A stretch of 64,000 bases of DNA from Elmis aenea. Its lineage: Eukaryota; Arthropoda; Insecta; Coleoptera; Elmidae. The stretch spans positions 18,688,575 to 18,752,574 of the forward strand of contig OX393576.1 of the NCBI GenBank assembly GCA_947652605.1, in the 5' to 3' direction. The position numbers and the translations under genes were made by a program. The notes beneath the pieces were generated by a model. It searched no databases, was not told the DNA's origin, and saw nothing but the letters and a program-made list of their open reading frames with translations. The first letter of the stretch is position 1; each line of letters starts with the position of its first letter. Of the stretch, positions 1-12,400 are shown piece after piece.

Positions 1-219
1 CACAAGCTAGAATATAAATGAAATAATTGTAATTTTTTAAAAGCAAACAAATAATTGTTATAGGAAGGCCATGTTTGTACCTAGAGATACATGGGGGGCA
101 CTATATTTTCTTTAACCAAATAGGTTTTATTTAATTGCTAAAAAATGCTTAATGTTCCCTACATAAAATCCTAAATATGTTCCTGCAAGTTGTTTAAAAA
201 ATTTAATATATGTAGGTAC
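1..219 (-). other. Start of the intron after exon 16
   Basis: The donor reads GAG then GTACCT on the minus strand. No further acceptor followed by cadherin sequence appears before the window edge, so the gene continues to the left. Confidence 0.6.
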
Positions 220-417
220 CTCATATTTTCCCTTAACTTCTCGATCTAAAAATATTTTAGTCCTTAGTTCCCCGCTGTTGGCATTTATAATGAATTCATC
301 AGTTTCTTGAACATTAAGACCATTAACTTTCAAATGATATGTTATACGTCCATTTTCCCCAACATCCTTATCTGTTGCTTTCACAATCATAAGTAAGTAG
401 TCGGCTGTGACTGAGTT
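220..417 (-). CDS. Cad87A: Cad87A-like exon 16 (residues 1255-1320)
   Basis: 198 nt, phase 0 at both ends, acceptor TTTTTTAG. It carries most of cadherin repeat 12, with the ATDKDVGENGRITY calcium-site segment and SGELRTKIFLDRE. This is the last exon in the window, so the reading frame is open at its end. Confidence 0.85.
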
Positions 418-3400
418 CTAAAAAACAATTGTTATTAATTTAATTTTCGTATTATTACAAATGAAATTATACCTCTGTTACTTCGACCGTTGAGTTAGGT
501 AAAGCGGGCATAACGAAAATCGGTTTGTGTTCATTAACATTAAGTATTTTGACGTTGACCTGAGCTCTGTCGGAAAATTTTCCATTCCCTTCACCATCTC
601 TAGCTTCGACTATGAGGTGGAAATCACGTGTGTATCCTGTAAGAGCTTTATGTGGATATAAAATACCTGAATCTACACCCAGTAGAAATACTCCTATAAA
701 AAAGCAACATTTAAACAATAAATAAAAAAAATAAAAATAAATTGGGTCACATAAATTATAAAAGTTTTTAGAAGTTTACTATATTGAAATTTACGTTTCA
801 AAAAATTACAGCTTCAACAATTAAAATTATAATTTTGTTATGCAATATAAATCATTCGCTTATATACAGAGTGGACCAAAAAATTAAAATTTTATTTTGC
901 TTTTAACTCAATTTATTTCAAATAATTTTTTTTAAAATTTACTGTAACTTTTTTATTTATTAAAATAGAATTAAATGTTATTTAGGTTTTTCATACATTT
1001 TTTTATGCTTAACTTAAAATCAAAAATTTGTTTTTAACCACATTGACTTGAGATATGAAGTAAACTTATATTTTTATAGATGAAAACTTTAGTAGGCCAT
1101 GACTTTGTATGGAATTTTTTTTTAGCTTCTCAAAAATATAATATAGTTTGATATATTTGCTGAAAAAATAAGCAAGATATGACTAAATTTGTGAAAATTT
1201 TATTATCACAGTTTGCCATGATTTTGTAAACAAGTGATGTTTGCAATAAAAAAACAACTTAACGTTATGTTATTATGGTAACCTAGATACCCCGTAAAAC
1301 ATTCGAATTTGGTCCACCCTGTGTATTCTTTGATGTTCTGAGTAAAATTGTTTGCACCGATATTTACCTTGTTCATTCCCAGAAACAATACTGTAATGAA
1401 TATTTCCATTAATTCCTGGATCCTTATCAGTTGCATTTACTTGTAATATTGGCACAGGTGGATTTAGTCGAATGTTTTCACTAACAGTCTCATTGTATAC
1501 TTTTTGAACAAATTTAGGAGCATTATCATTTTCATCTATAATTGAAATATGAACCGGCACAGTCATCGAACGTTTTAAATTGCCAGGTGCTCCGTCACTT
1601 GCAACAACTTGTATTACAGTCTCATTTATTACTTCGTGGTCCAGGAATTCTGAATTTGCTACAGATATTTCTCCAGTGATGGGAGAAATTTTAAAATATT
1701 CGCTATGTTCTCCCGTTAAACTGTAATTTATAACTCCATATTCTTCTTCATCAAGGTCCGTGGCGTTGACTGTGATTATGTGTGTTCCGTTTGGTGAGTT
1801 TTCTTTGATTGTAGCATTATACATTTTTTCGCTAAATATTGGATCATTATCGTTTACATTAATTATTTGCACAAAAACTGTAGCACTAGTGTTAAGTTGG
1901 GGAATTCCAGAATCATAAGCGACTACCGTAAAATTTAGGCTTTTAATTTTTTCATAATCTATTTGTTTTTTAATTTGCACTATGCCTGAAAATTAAATTT
2001 ATATACATTTAAGAATTTTTTTAACATAACACTATTTATACCTGTTCCATGATTTATTTCAAAATATTCACTTTCCGGTTTGATGATGTATCCAGCTATG
2101 TCAGAGTCTTCATCAATAGCTGAATACGTTGCAACGATAGTTCCGACGGGTTGTTCCTCCCTTAAGGACAAATTATATGAAGGATTTTGTACAGTCCATG
2201 GTGGAATAAATGCAGGAGGATTATCATTGACATCTGTTATTGTTATAATTAACATACCTGCAAAAATTTTTTTAATGAAGTATTTTCACGTCTTCAAAAT
2301 TTTTTCTTAAACAATTGGTGTTAGTGTCTAAGATCCTAAAAGTACTTTCAAAACACTATGAAGGGATTGGCTGATAGTTCTAGATGAAATTGTAAATTAT
2401 GATAAACAAACATGTTTATCCAATGGCAGACTTTAAAATACCAACAATAAATTAGTAATTATTGATATGTACAGGGTGGACCAAATTCGAATGTTTTACG
2501 GGGTATCTCGGTTACCGTAATACATAGCGAAAATCTAGTTTCGGTCTCTTGGGCTATTTTTTAGAGAAAATAACGCCTATGCAATCAGATTTTATCTATC
2601 GGATTCCATTTTGGCACTACAGACGAAAAATGAAATTTCATCATTTTTGAAAATTTGCTGTAACTTCTTTATTTATTAAATTAGAACAAAAGGTTATAGA
2701 GGTTTTTTATACAGATTTTTACGCTTAATTTAAAAACAAAAGTAGTTTTTTCTTAGCCTCCGTGACTTTCGAGATATAGAGTAAACTTACATTTTTTTAA
2801 ATTGCAACCCTAGTTGGCCAAGACTTTATGTGAAAGAGTATTTTTTTAGCTTTTCAAAAATATATAGTTTTATATATTTGTTGCAAAAAATAGCCAAGAT
2901 ATGGCCAATTTTGTAAAAATTCGATCATCAAAGTTAGCCACGATTTCGTAAACAAGTGATGTTTGCAATTATTAAACAACTAAACGTCATTTCGAAGTAA
3001 ATTTTTCAACATTTAAGCAAATTCGTGTATTATTTTGTATTTTATAACTGTTTATTGTGGTATTGTGAACATGGCTAAATTTGAACTCTTTGAAAAGTTT
3101 AATATGTTAAAATATTACTCTGTAAGTGATAAAAATGTAGCGGCTGTTTCAGAATTTACTTGGCAATGACGTTTAGCTGTTTAATAATTGCAAACATCAC
3201 TTGTTTACGAAATCATGGCAAACTTTGATGATCGAATTTTTACAAAATTGGCTATATATATCTTGGTTATTTTTTGCAAAAAAATATAAAACTATATATT
3301 TTTGAAAAGCTAAAAAAATACTCTTTCACCTAAAGTCATGGCCAACTAGGGTTTCCATTTAAAAAAATGTAAGTTTACTCCATATCCTGAAAGTCAAGGT

Positions 3401-6400
3401 AGCTATGTAAAAATTACTTTTGTTTTTAAATTAAGCATAAAAATCTGTATAAAAAACCTCTATAACATTTTGTTCTAATTTAATAAATAAAGAAGTTACA
3501 GCAAATTTTCAAAAATGATGAAATTTCATTTTTCGTCTGTAGTGCCAAAATGGAATCCGATAGAAAAAATCTGATTGCATAGGCGTTATTTTCTCTAAAA
3601 AGTAGCCCAAGAGATCGAAATCAGATTTTCGCTATCTATTACGGTAACCGAGATATCCCGTAAAACATTCGAATTTGGTCCACCCTGTACACTGTTTGAA
3701 AGTATTTGCACTAATAATTACATCATCTAATGTAATAAGAGCATACCTTGACCTTGTTGTACTGTAGGAGCAGTTATGTCTGTAACCAGCACCGTAATTC
3801 TAATCACAGCAGCAATATCTCTTTGTAATGGATTCAAAATTGTAACTTTGCCACTGTTTCTATCAACAGAAAAGAAATTTTTATATTTTTGATTGTTTGT
3901 GACTTCATTTCCATGTTTGTCCACAGCTGTAATTGGTTCAGAGGCTGCAAAATTTAAAGCCTCCGTTGAGTTTACATCTGGATCTAGTGCCATCAGAGTA
4001 TGCACTACCGTGCCTATTTGGGCATCTTCCATTATCTACAACATATTATTTTCAATGATTACATTTAGTGGGGGCCTAAAATAAATTTAAATCAGGGGTC
4101 GACTATCTTTGTCATAAAAAAAGACTAAAAGGTTTTACATACATATTTTTCTGAGGATTTAAAACACTGTAAAACAGATTCATGGGTGAGAAATTAAATG
4201 GGGATGACAAAAAAATTTAGTCAATTGTGGAAGTGGCAAAATGGATGACAAAAGTGTATAAAACCTAGAAATAGGACCTTAGAGGCTTTTAGTAGTTGAG
4301 TTGGGGTTTCTAAGAGTTCTGTAATAGAGTTCCCAAAAATTGCGATAGTCAATAAAAACAGGTTTCAGCTTAAAAATGAATAAATGCACAAAAATATTTG
4401 GCTCCCTTCTGGACAATTGTTCCAATTTTCCAAGATAAATATTGGCCCTCACTATCAATATTGTCAATGCTAATGGCATATGCCATATGTAACAAAAAAA
4501 AATTACATACCTCTGCTTTTTGAGTTGTGGGTATAAAATACGGTATTTTATCATTAGTATTTATTACATTAACAGTTAATGTAGTTGTTCCTGTCATGCT
4601 GGGCGATCCTTGGTCTACAGCGAGAATTTCAATATTATATGTATTTCGTCGATCGTAGTCCAACTTTGAAGCAATGGCGACAATTCCTGTAATATTATCG
4701 ACAGTAAAATCATCAGTGACTCCTTTTTGCATCCTGTATCTTATTTCTGCGTTTACTCCTGTATCAGCATCAATTGCTTCAAGCTTTATTATGCTGGTTC
4801 CTATACAAAAAAAAAACATAGAAGATAATAAACTTTTTATCTAATAACTTTTACCTATGGGTTTATCTTCTGTAACAGCAGTGACATATGATTCTCTACT
4901 AAATGTGGGTACATTATTGTTTACATCACGAATGGTAATATTAACAATAGCTGTGGCCGTATATTTCCCATCACTTGCCTAAAAACAAGCATTTCAAGAT
5001 ACACTTACAATGACCAATAAAAAAGCTCATATCGAAACAAAAGAAGATCATTAAAATATATTGTTTACCTCAATTGTTAAAACGATACTTGTAGTAGCAA
5101 CATCATTGGATAAATCCAGTCCTTTATTACTAGCAATTCTAATTTTTCCCGTGTTTGGGTCAATATTAAATAAATTTTCCGTGTTTCCAGCAATTATCGA
5201 ATATGTTACATGTGAAGTTTTATCAGCATCTCTCGCTACGACAATTAAATCTGGTTCAAATTTTACTGCACCTTCGTCAATGAATATTCTGTAAATTGGC
5301 TGGCTGAATACTGGTGGATTGTCATTAGTATCAGTGAGACTTATTTTTAAAGGAATTATTGAAGTCTGCCCTTTTCCATCATCATCAGTTGCCTATAAGA
5401 TACAAAGAGAATTGGTAAGTTAAAAATTTGTTGCTCTTAAAATTAATAATTAACTTTGCAACAAATAATTTTCATTTTCGTAGTATTGTCTGTAAATAAA
5501 AATATTAGAAATATAGATTACAGAGTTAGCTTGCAAAAATCAAAATCTTGCAAAATATTCTTTCTACAATTTTTTCACTTTTGGCTTTGAGAGTATACAT
5601 AAACAGTTCAAGTTTTATTTATTATATTATAAAATCTTTTTCAATCATAAGTAAACTCCATTCTTTAAAACATTAATAAAATGTAAGTCAATAATAACAG
5701 CAAAAGATGTAGGTTTAAACAAACCAAGCAGTTGAATATCTCAAAAACGGTTCTATTTATGTAAAATCCAATTAAATTTTAAAAGAGATTTGACCCTAAA
5801 CATTTTGAATCAACCCCGAAACCCTAGCCCATAAAATAAAGACTTCGTTATGGGACCTAGGAATATCATCTGGGACACCGTCTATTAATATTACTTTCAA
5901 CTCAGAATGAAGACTTTCATTTATTTACATGGTTTTACAAAAACTGTAATAAAAAAATATTTTTTACATATAAATATGGGGTTCTGTTCTAAGTTCTAAA
6001 GCCTTGCCTTAAGCAATAGCTTTTCCTTAATTCAGCAGTGAGCATAACAATGTTAGTGGTAGGACTAAGATTTAAAAATTTAGTATTACCTTAAACTGTA
6101 AAAGATATTCTGGCTTTGTTTCATAATCCAAACATTCTCCTTGCCCTGGATGTTCACATTCATTCACAGTCACTGTTCCAGTCCGATTATTAACACTAAA
6201 TTTTTCTGCACCAGAACCTGTAAGCTGATAAATAATTCCATTTTCTCCAAACTTGCCACTGTCTCTGTCTTTAGCAACTATAGTGGTTACTAAAGTTCCC
6301 GGAGAAGACATTTCTGAAATTGTTGCCACATAGCTATCACGGTCAAATGAAGGAGCATTGTCGTTCGAATCAGTTATTGTAATTGTTACTCTAGCAGTGG

Positions 6401-9400
6401 AAGACAATTGGGGATCAGTGTACAGTTCTTTTGCAATTACAAGAATAATAAATTTTCTCTGATTAGGATCTTCATAATCTAAAGAACTATTGGTGATGCG
6501 TATTATGACTGCAGCTGAACCTGTTGCCATTTTAGGTTCTATACTAAATGCCCCTGATATGTCATTCAAGGATAAGGCAAATACAGAATTAGTTCCCTAA
6601 AAGTAAGCATGAATTACTATAATTCAAAAACAAGATTTATTTACTTACCACATCTGGATCGACCACGGTCATGTTTAGATCAGGCAATGCTGAACCACTA
6701 GCAATATTTTCAGGAATCTGTATGTAATATTCTCTTTGATTGAACTTAGGTGGTTCATCATTAACATCTTTGATGGTAACAGTCACTTCTGCATTTGATA
6801 CTGTCATTGGATCATCACCTCTTATTCCATCCACCATTTCTCGAGCCTGTTGAAATTTTTTTAATAGCAATAAGTATGTTTCTTGTAGATATTTCTCCAG
6901 TACTTACCCTGACCATGAAATTTAACACTCCTGATGGATCTTCTACTGCTTCTTTATCTAGTGGTCTTGCTGTACGTATTTCACCAGTTATGGCATCTAA
7001 CAAAAAGTAATTCATTGGATCTGAAACATAATGAAAGTAATACAAGTTTTATTAAAATAATGTATTTTGCATACTGGTCACTAATTCATAAACTATTTTT
7101 CTTGGCATTCCTCTATCCCCATCTTCTGCATGTACAGTTAGCACTAAAGTATTTATAGGTGCATCTTCATCAATTTCTGCTTTAAGTGCACCTACAAATA
7201 CTGGAGGTGAGTTTTGAACATCACCAACATTTACTGTTACTGTAGTTGTACTATTTAATTCACCATCCTAAAAAAACAACTCACTATTATCTACTGCAAT
7301 TAAAACATCAAAATAATGCTTAAAAATTTTAATATCACCCAAAAAACCAGTTAACTTTAGCAATAATTCAAATTTTAATTTTAAACCGTAGAGATTAAAA
7401 TTGTATTTGATCTGTAACTATGGAAGAAAATAGTAATTAAATCTGAATTTTGTTTTGATGGTTTACGGTAAAAAAACGATTTATGACAAAATTTTTGTGA
7501 TATTTTTGGCTCTTGACTACAAACACTTTCATGTAACTATGAAATTACAAGCGGAATTCATTTAATTGTAGAGCTTAAAAGTTTTTGAAAACATTTTTTT
7601 TTAATAAAACGACAAACATTCTGTAAAATGAGGAAGAAGATATTTTAATATTTTATAAAACAGCCAAAAATGTTGGCCAAAGTTTAGGTCGAAATTCGTA
7701 AAATTGTTAAAAAAGAGTTGTATTAAAATAAATCAGTTTTTTATGTACCATGCTGTGTATTGTATAGTTTGATAAACTGAAAAATGTATCAATATATTTA
7801 GAGTTATAATGGTTTCCGTGTTTATTATTATATTATTAACTAAGCATAGGTGGTGAAAATTGTAAAAACTTTACACCACAAAATTCAATGATACTTACTG
7901 TTGCAAGTAACAGAAATTGATATGACTGTTGTATCCTATAATCTAATTTTTGCTGTAAAACAAGTGTTCCTTGATAACTATTTTGAGCAGTTTCTGTAGT
8001 TACTATACTGAACATGTTACAGGAGTTATTATCGCTGGGCAACGCCACGCATTCAACTTCTAATGATATACCAACAGTGTCTGAGTCTGTTACAAGAATG
8101 TTAGAAAAAACTGTTGTACCAATTGGAGTATCTTCAAGTACGGATATTTCATATGGCACCTAGAAATGGAAAAAACCACAAAAATTATCAAACACGCGCC
8201 TAAATAGTCAACATACATTTTGAAATATGGGAGCGTTGTCGTTTTCATCAAGGATAATAACTGTTACTGGAACTTGCACCAAATTATTTCCCCCTACTGG
8301 AGCATCTTTTACTTCATCTTCAATAGTTACAAAAAAATTTAACGTATCGTTAACCTGAAACAAAGCAATTTAGATTGTGTCTACAGTTGATGGTATTGTG
8401 ATAAAATACCTCGCGATCTAAAGGTTTTACTACAGTAACTTCCCCTGTATCTCGATTAACTTTAAAAAGGTCTGTTCCGTGAAGACCAAAATGCACAGGA
8501 CTGTTTTCAGGATCACTTCCTTCTAAAGTAAAAACTACTTCACCGACTGGCGTTCGTTCAGATAATGCTAAATTATTCATGTCTAGTGAAAAAGAGGGAG
8601 GCAAGTTGGTGCTTTGAGCTGAAATTAAAGAAAAAAACATAATTAGAGATTCGTCTTTATAAATAAATAAATCACAATAATATTTCAAACACTGTTATTA
8701 TGTTGTTGCTTGTTTGATGGGAATATATACAGTGTGTTCAAAAAGTAAAACTACTTTATGATTTAAAAAATTAAGAAACACCATGCGTATTATTTTAAAA
8801 TGTTAACTAATCATCAATCACTGTGACACTATTTTCTAATTAAGTTTCAAAGGAATTTGTCCCGACATTGCTAAGTTGTGAAATATCAATATTTTTAAAG
8901 ATTTCTGTTCCTGTCAATATTTTTATAAAAACTTAAATAACTAAAAAACGATTGATTTTAGGTACAGAAAGTTTAGTTTTGCATCTAAAAATTACAAAAT
9001 ATACAAGATGTGCTGTTTAAAAAAAGTAATTACGGTCCACTCCTTAAAAATGGACCATCCTATATACATATTTAAAAGTATTTCAAATTTTTATCTGGTT
9101 ACTTCCTAAAATATTTTATAAAGTTATAACGAGATATTGACTCGTTACGTTACTTTTGTTCATACTGGATAAAGCTACTATGCTGTCTTTTTTCATGTGA
9201 GGAAAGTTGAAAAACAAATAAACATTTTTTAAATTATAAAGTAGTTTTCAATTTTAATTTCTTTAAGCCTATATAATTTCTTTAGAGTATTTACATTTTT
9301 TTCGGTTTTTAACGAAATATAACAACTACGATATTCTTGAAATTAGAAAAAAATCTTTTTTAAACGACTAATCAACTCTGATTGCTTAAAAAATAGGCTA

Positions 9401-12400
9401 ATTTTGGTCTGCATTTCGGTAACCATTCGATTTAAAAAAATATTATTGTCTTCATCAAAATCTACGTAAAATTATCCAAAAATTACCTATTTACAAATTT
9501 TTTAAATTAATGATAGTACGTATTTAAATAATTTTTTTATTAATAGCATTTAAATTTGTGACTTATATAACTGCTTTTTAATTCTATACAGATCTATTTA
9601 TTGTATGTAACTTCATTTACAAATTTGAGATCTTAAAAAACGTAATATAGGTATTTTTACTAGGTACATATCACCAATAGAATTTTTATTCGTCTCGTTT
9701 CATTTCGTTTCATGTTTTTCGATTAGGTACTTAAAAATCCGTTTTAGTTCGTATCGTACAAAATGAAAATGTACTTTTCGTTTCGTTCAAGCATATTTCA
9801 TTGAACTTTTTATTTAAATTTGTTGTGATTTTTTGGTGAATCATCGAGAAATTCGCAAGAACGTATTTGAAAATTGAGCTGCTTAAATAATTACTTCGTG
9901 TAAATGAACCATACTGGCGTAGGTGACTATGGTTGTAGGTTCAAAGAATAGTTATTTTAAAAAAGTTCGACAGGACTTGCTTATTGCACAGTTTACGCAA
10001 CTAAATAGCACGTCGTCTTACGAATACGCGTTTATACAGTAAAAAATCGTATCCAACTCTTTGGAAAACAAAACACCGTACCGCCAGCTTACACACATTA
10101 GCCGCATTTACACATAGACGCTTTCCTGTGCGATAGAGCGTACGCTTTTACGCGTGGGTAAAACCGTACGAGCATTCGCGCGCGATACACGTTTGTTACA
10201 AAAATGCATGCACACTCTTTCGTGCAGGAAAGCGTGCCAACTAAGAAATGCACGCGAAAGAACGTACGTGTAAAGCTGAATCATGCACGCTTTCCTTAGC
10301 GAAACTGAATCCCGTTGAGCGCCTGTGCGAGGTTTTGTTAATTTTTCTTTACGTACGAAATAGACGTTCAAAGGAGAAATATAGTGCTGGCTGTGTTTTT
10401 TGCTGGTTTGAGTGAAGTATTAAAAAACAGAAGACGGAAATGGAGGTTTTGGATTAAAAATACCTACAGAAAATTCATGCCGCCAATTTCTATTTTTATA
10501 TTCGTCGCTTTTTACTTTTCATAAACATGGATTAGATTAATATAAATAAATAAAATTTGTGATTAATTCTTTTGACCACAGGCGGTTTTCCATGATGCCA
10601 GTATACTACACGTTCTGAACGACTGGCGTGTGGTAAAGCGCGCGTTGAAATGTTATGCACAGACATACTCGCACAGGATTGCGCGTACACGATTTCCGAC
10701 ACGCTTTCGTTAGCCTTTGCAATCTTTCTCGCGCGAAAGCATACACGCCGCTCAATCGCGCAGGAAAGCGCCTGTGTGTAAGTAAAGGCGGCTATTCACT
10801 TAGCGCAAATCACTTTATAAACACGTCTTACGTTAACACGAGTTCGCCCTGTATATACATAAATATATTTTCCGTGTAATTCTACAGTGGAAATTTCTGA
10901 GGGCTTATTATCCCGATAAGTACTTGTACGGGTGTTCCTTTATCCGATTTCTTCTTGATTCCTGTGGGTATTACTTTTAAACCATGAATTACGCATTTAA
11001 TTAGAGGGCGCTTCCGTGCCCCGGGTGCAAAAATTGCTAGTTACGACTCTGAGTCAGAGAGGAAAGCATAATCTGAGTAGAAGCATTTCCGCTGCGTAAA
11101 CAGAAGTTGTAATTTCGAATGTGTTGTTGGGGTGCGTAATTCAGCTAGACTTTAAATGAACGACTATTATGGAACGCTAACAATTATTTGACTTTCGTAC
11201 TTAAACTTGTAAGAAAATAAATGAGTAGGTTTCTGCTTCTACCAAATTTATCAAGATAATAAAATAATAATAAAAAAAACCCTTACATATACCGTCGTCA
11301 GAATGTATTGCAATGTTATAAATTATACAACTCGTATTTTCATAGATCAATACTTGTATAGGAGAACTATAACATTTACACACGAATACATTATTTTTAT
11401 TAGTTTTTACTTTTGTATCACATAAAATATATTTCATATATCATTAGCTACACAGAATCTTAAAGAAGTATTTTTTGCCATAAATAAGACAATGTGCATG
11501 TATTCATGTAGACGAACTAATTGGTAGGTGTATAGTAACTTTACAATAGTTTGTTAACTATACAGGGTGTTTCATAATTGAATGCTGATCCTGATTTTAA
11601 GAAAAAATGTTCAGATCAATGTAGGTCCGCAACCGCCGTATTTTTGAGATACAGGGTATTAAAAGTTTACTCGAAAACCGTTCGTCGGACAAAAAAAAGT
11701 CAAAAGGCCATTTTTACTAAGAGATAAAGAAAATTATAAAAATGACATTTATTTTGAAAAAAAACAGTGGCATATAATTTTTTTCATTAAAAATATTCAA
11801 GGACATGTTAGTACGGACGCCATTGGCAGAAATAGAACAATTTTCTTTTCTGAAAAAAAATGTGTTCTTATGCCTAGTTAGTACCTACTAAAATTCAAAA
11901 AAATATCTAAAGCGGTATCAAAGATATTACGAAAAAACCGATATTTTTTCAACTTTTTAACACCCTGTATCTCAAAAATACGGCGGTTGCGGGCATACAT
12001 TGATGTGAACTTTTTTTCTTAAAATCATCCAAGGAATAATACCCCTAAGGATCAGCATTTAATTATGAAACCCTATACAGGGTGGTGCTTTTTTCGATGC
12101 TCTCCATTGCTATCAGGGCCGTGTCTAGGTGTTTTGGCGCCCGGGGCAAGAACGAAAAATTGCGCCCCATTTCTAAAAAAAAAAAAAAAGTTTCTCCGGG
12201 CCTACTTTGTTCGGGCTTGGAAAATGGGGCTCGTTTTAAAAAACACTTTATAAAACACACATATGTATGCACATATAATATTTTTAATAATAAATAAATA
12301 ATTAGGTAACATTTAACTTAAGGAACATACAATTTGGTAAAAAATAACACAATATGCACATGTAATATTTTTAATAATAAATAAATAAATACTTCAATAG

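Noticed and set aside
8619..8688. ATG and short N-terminal extension upstream of cadherin exon 2 as the gene's start
   Set aside because: It lies before a strong TTTAATTTCAG acceptor, reads as a non-signal sequence, and a phase-matched signal-peptide exon exists at 63169-63229.
10108..10879. Open frames on both strands in the GC-rich block
   Set aside because: They coincide with inverted repeats of a nonautonomous element and show no protein-family features.
12063..12297. Overlapping short frames with lysine runs
   Set aside because: They cross the junction of the hAT insertion and a poly(A) run; artefacts.
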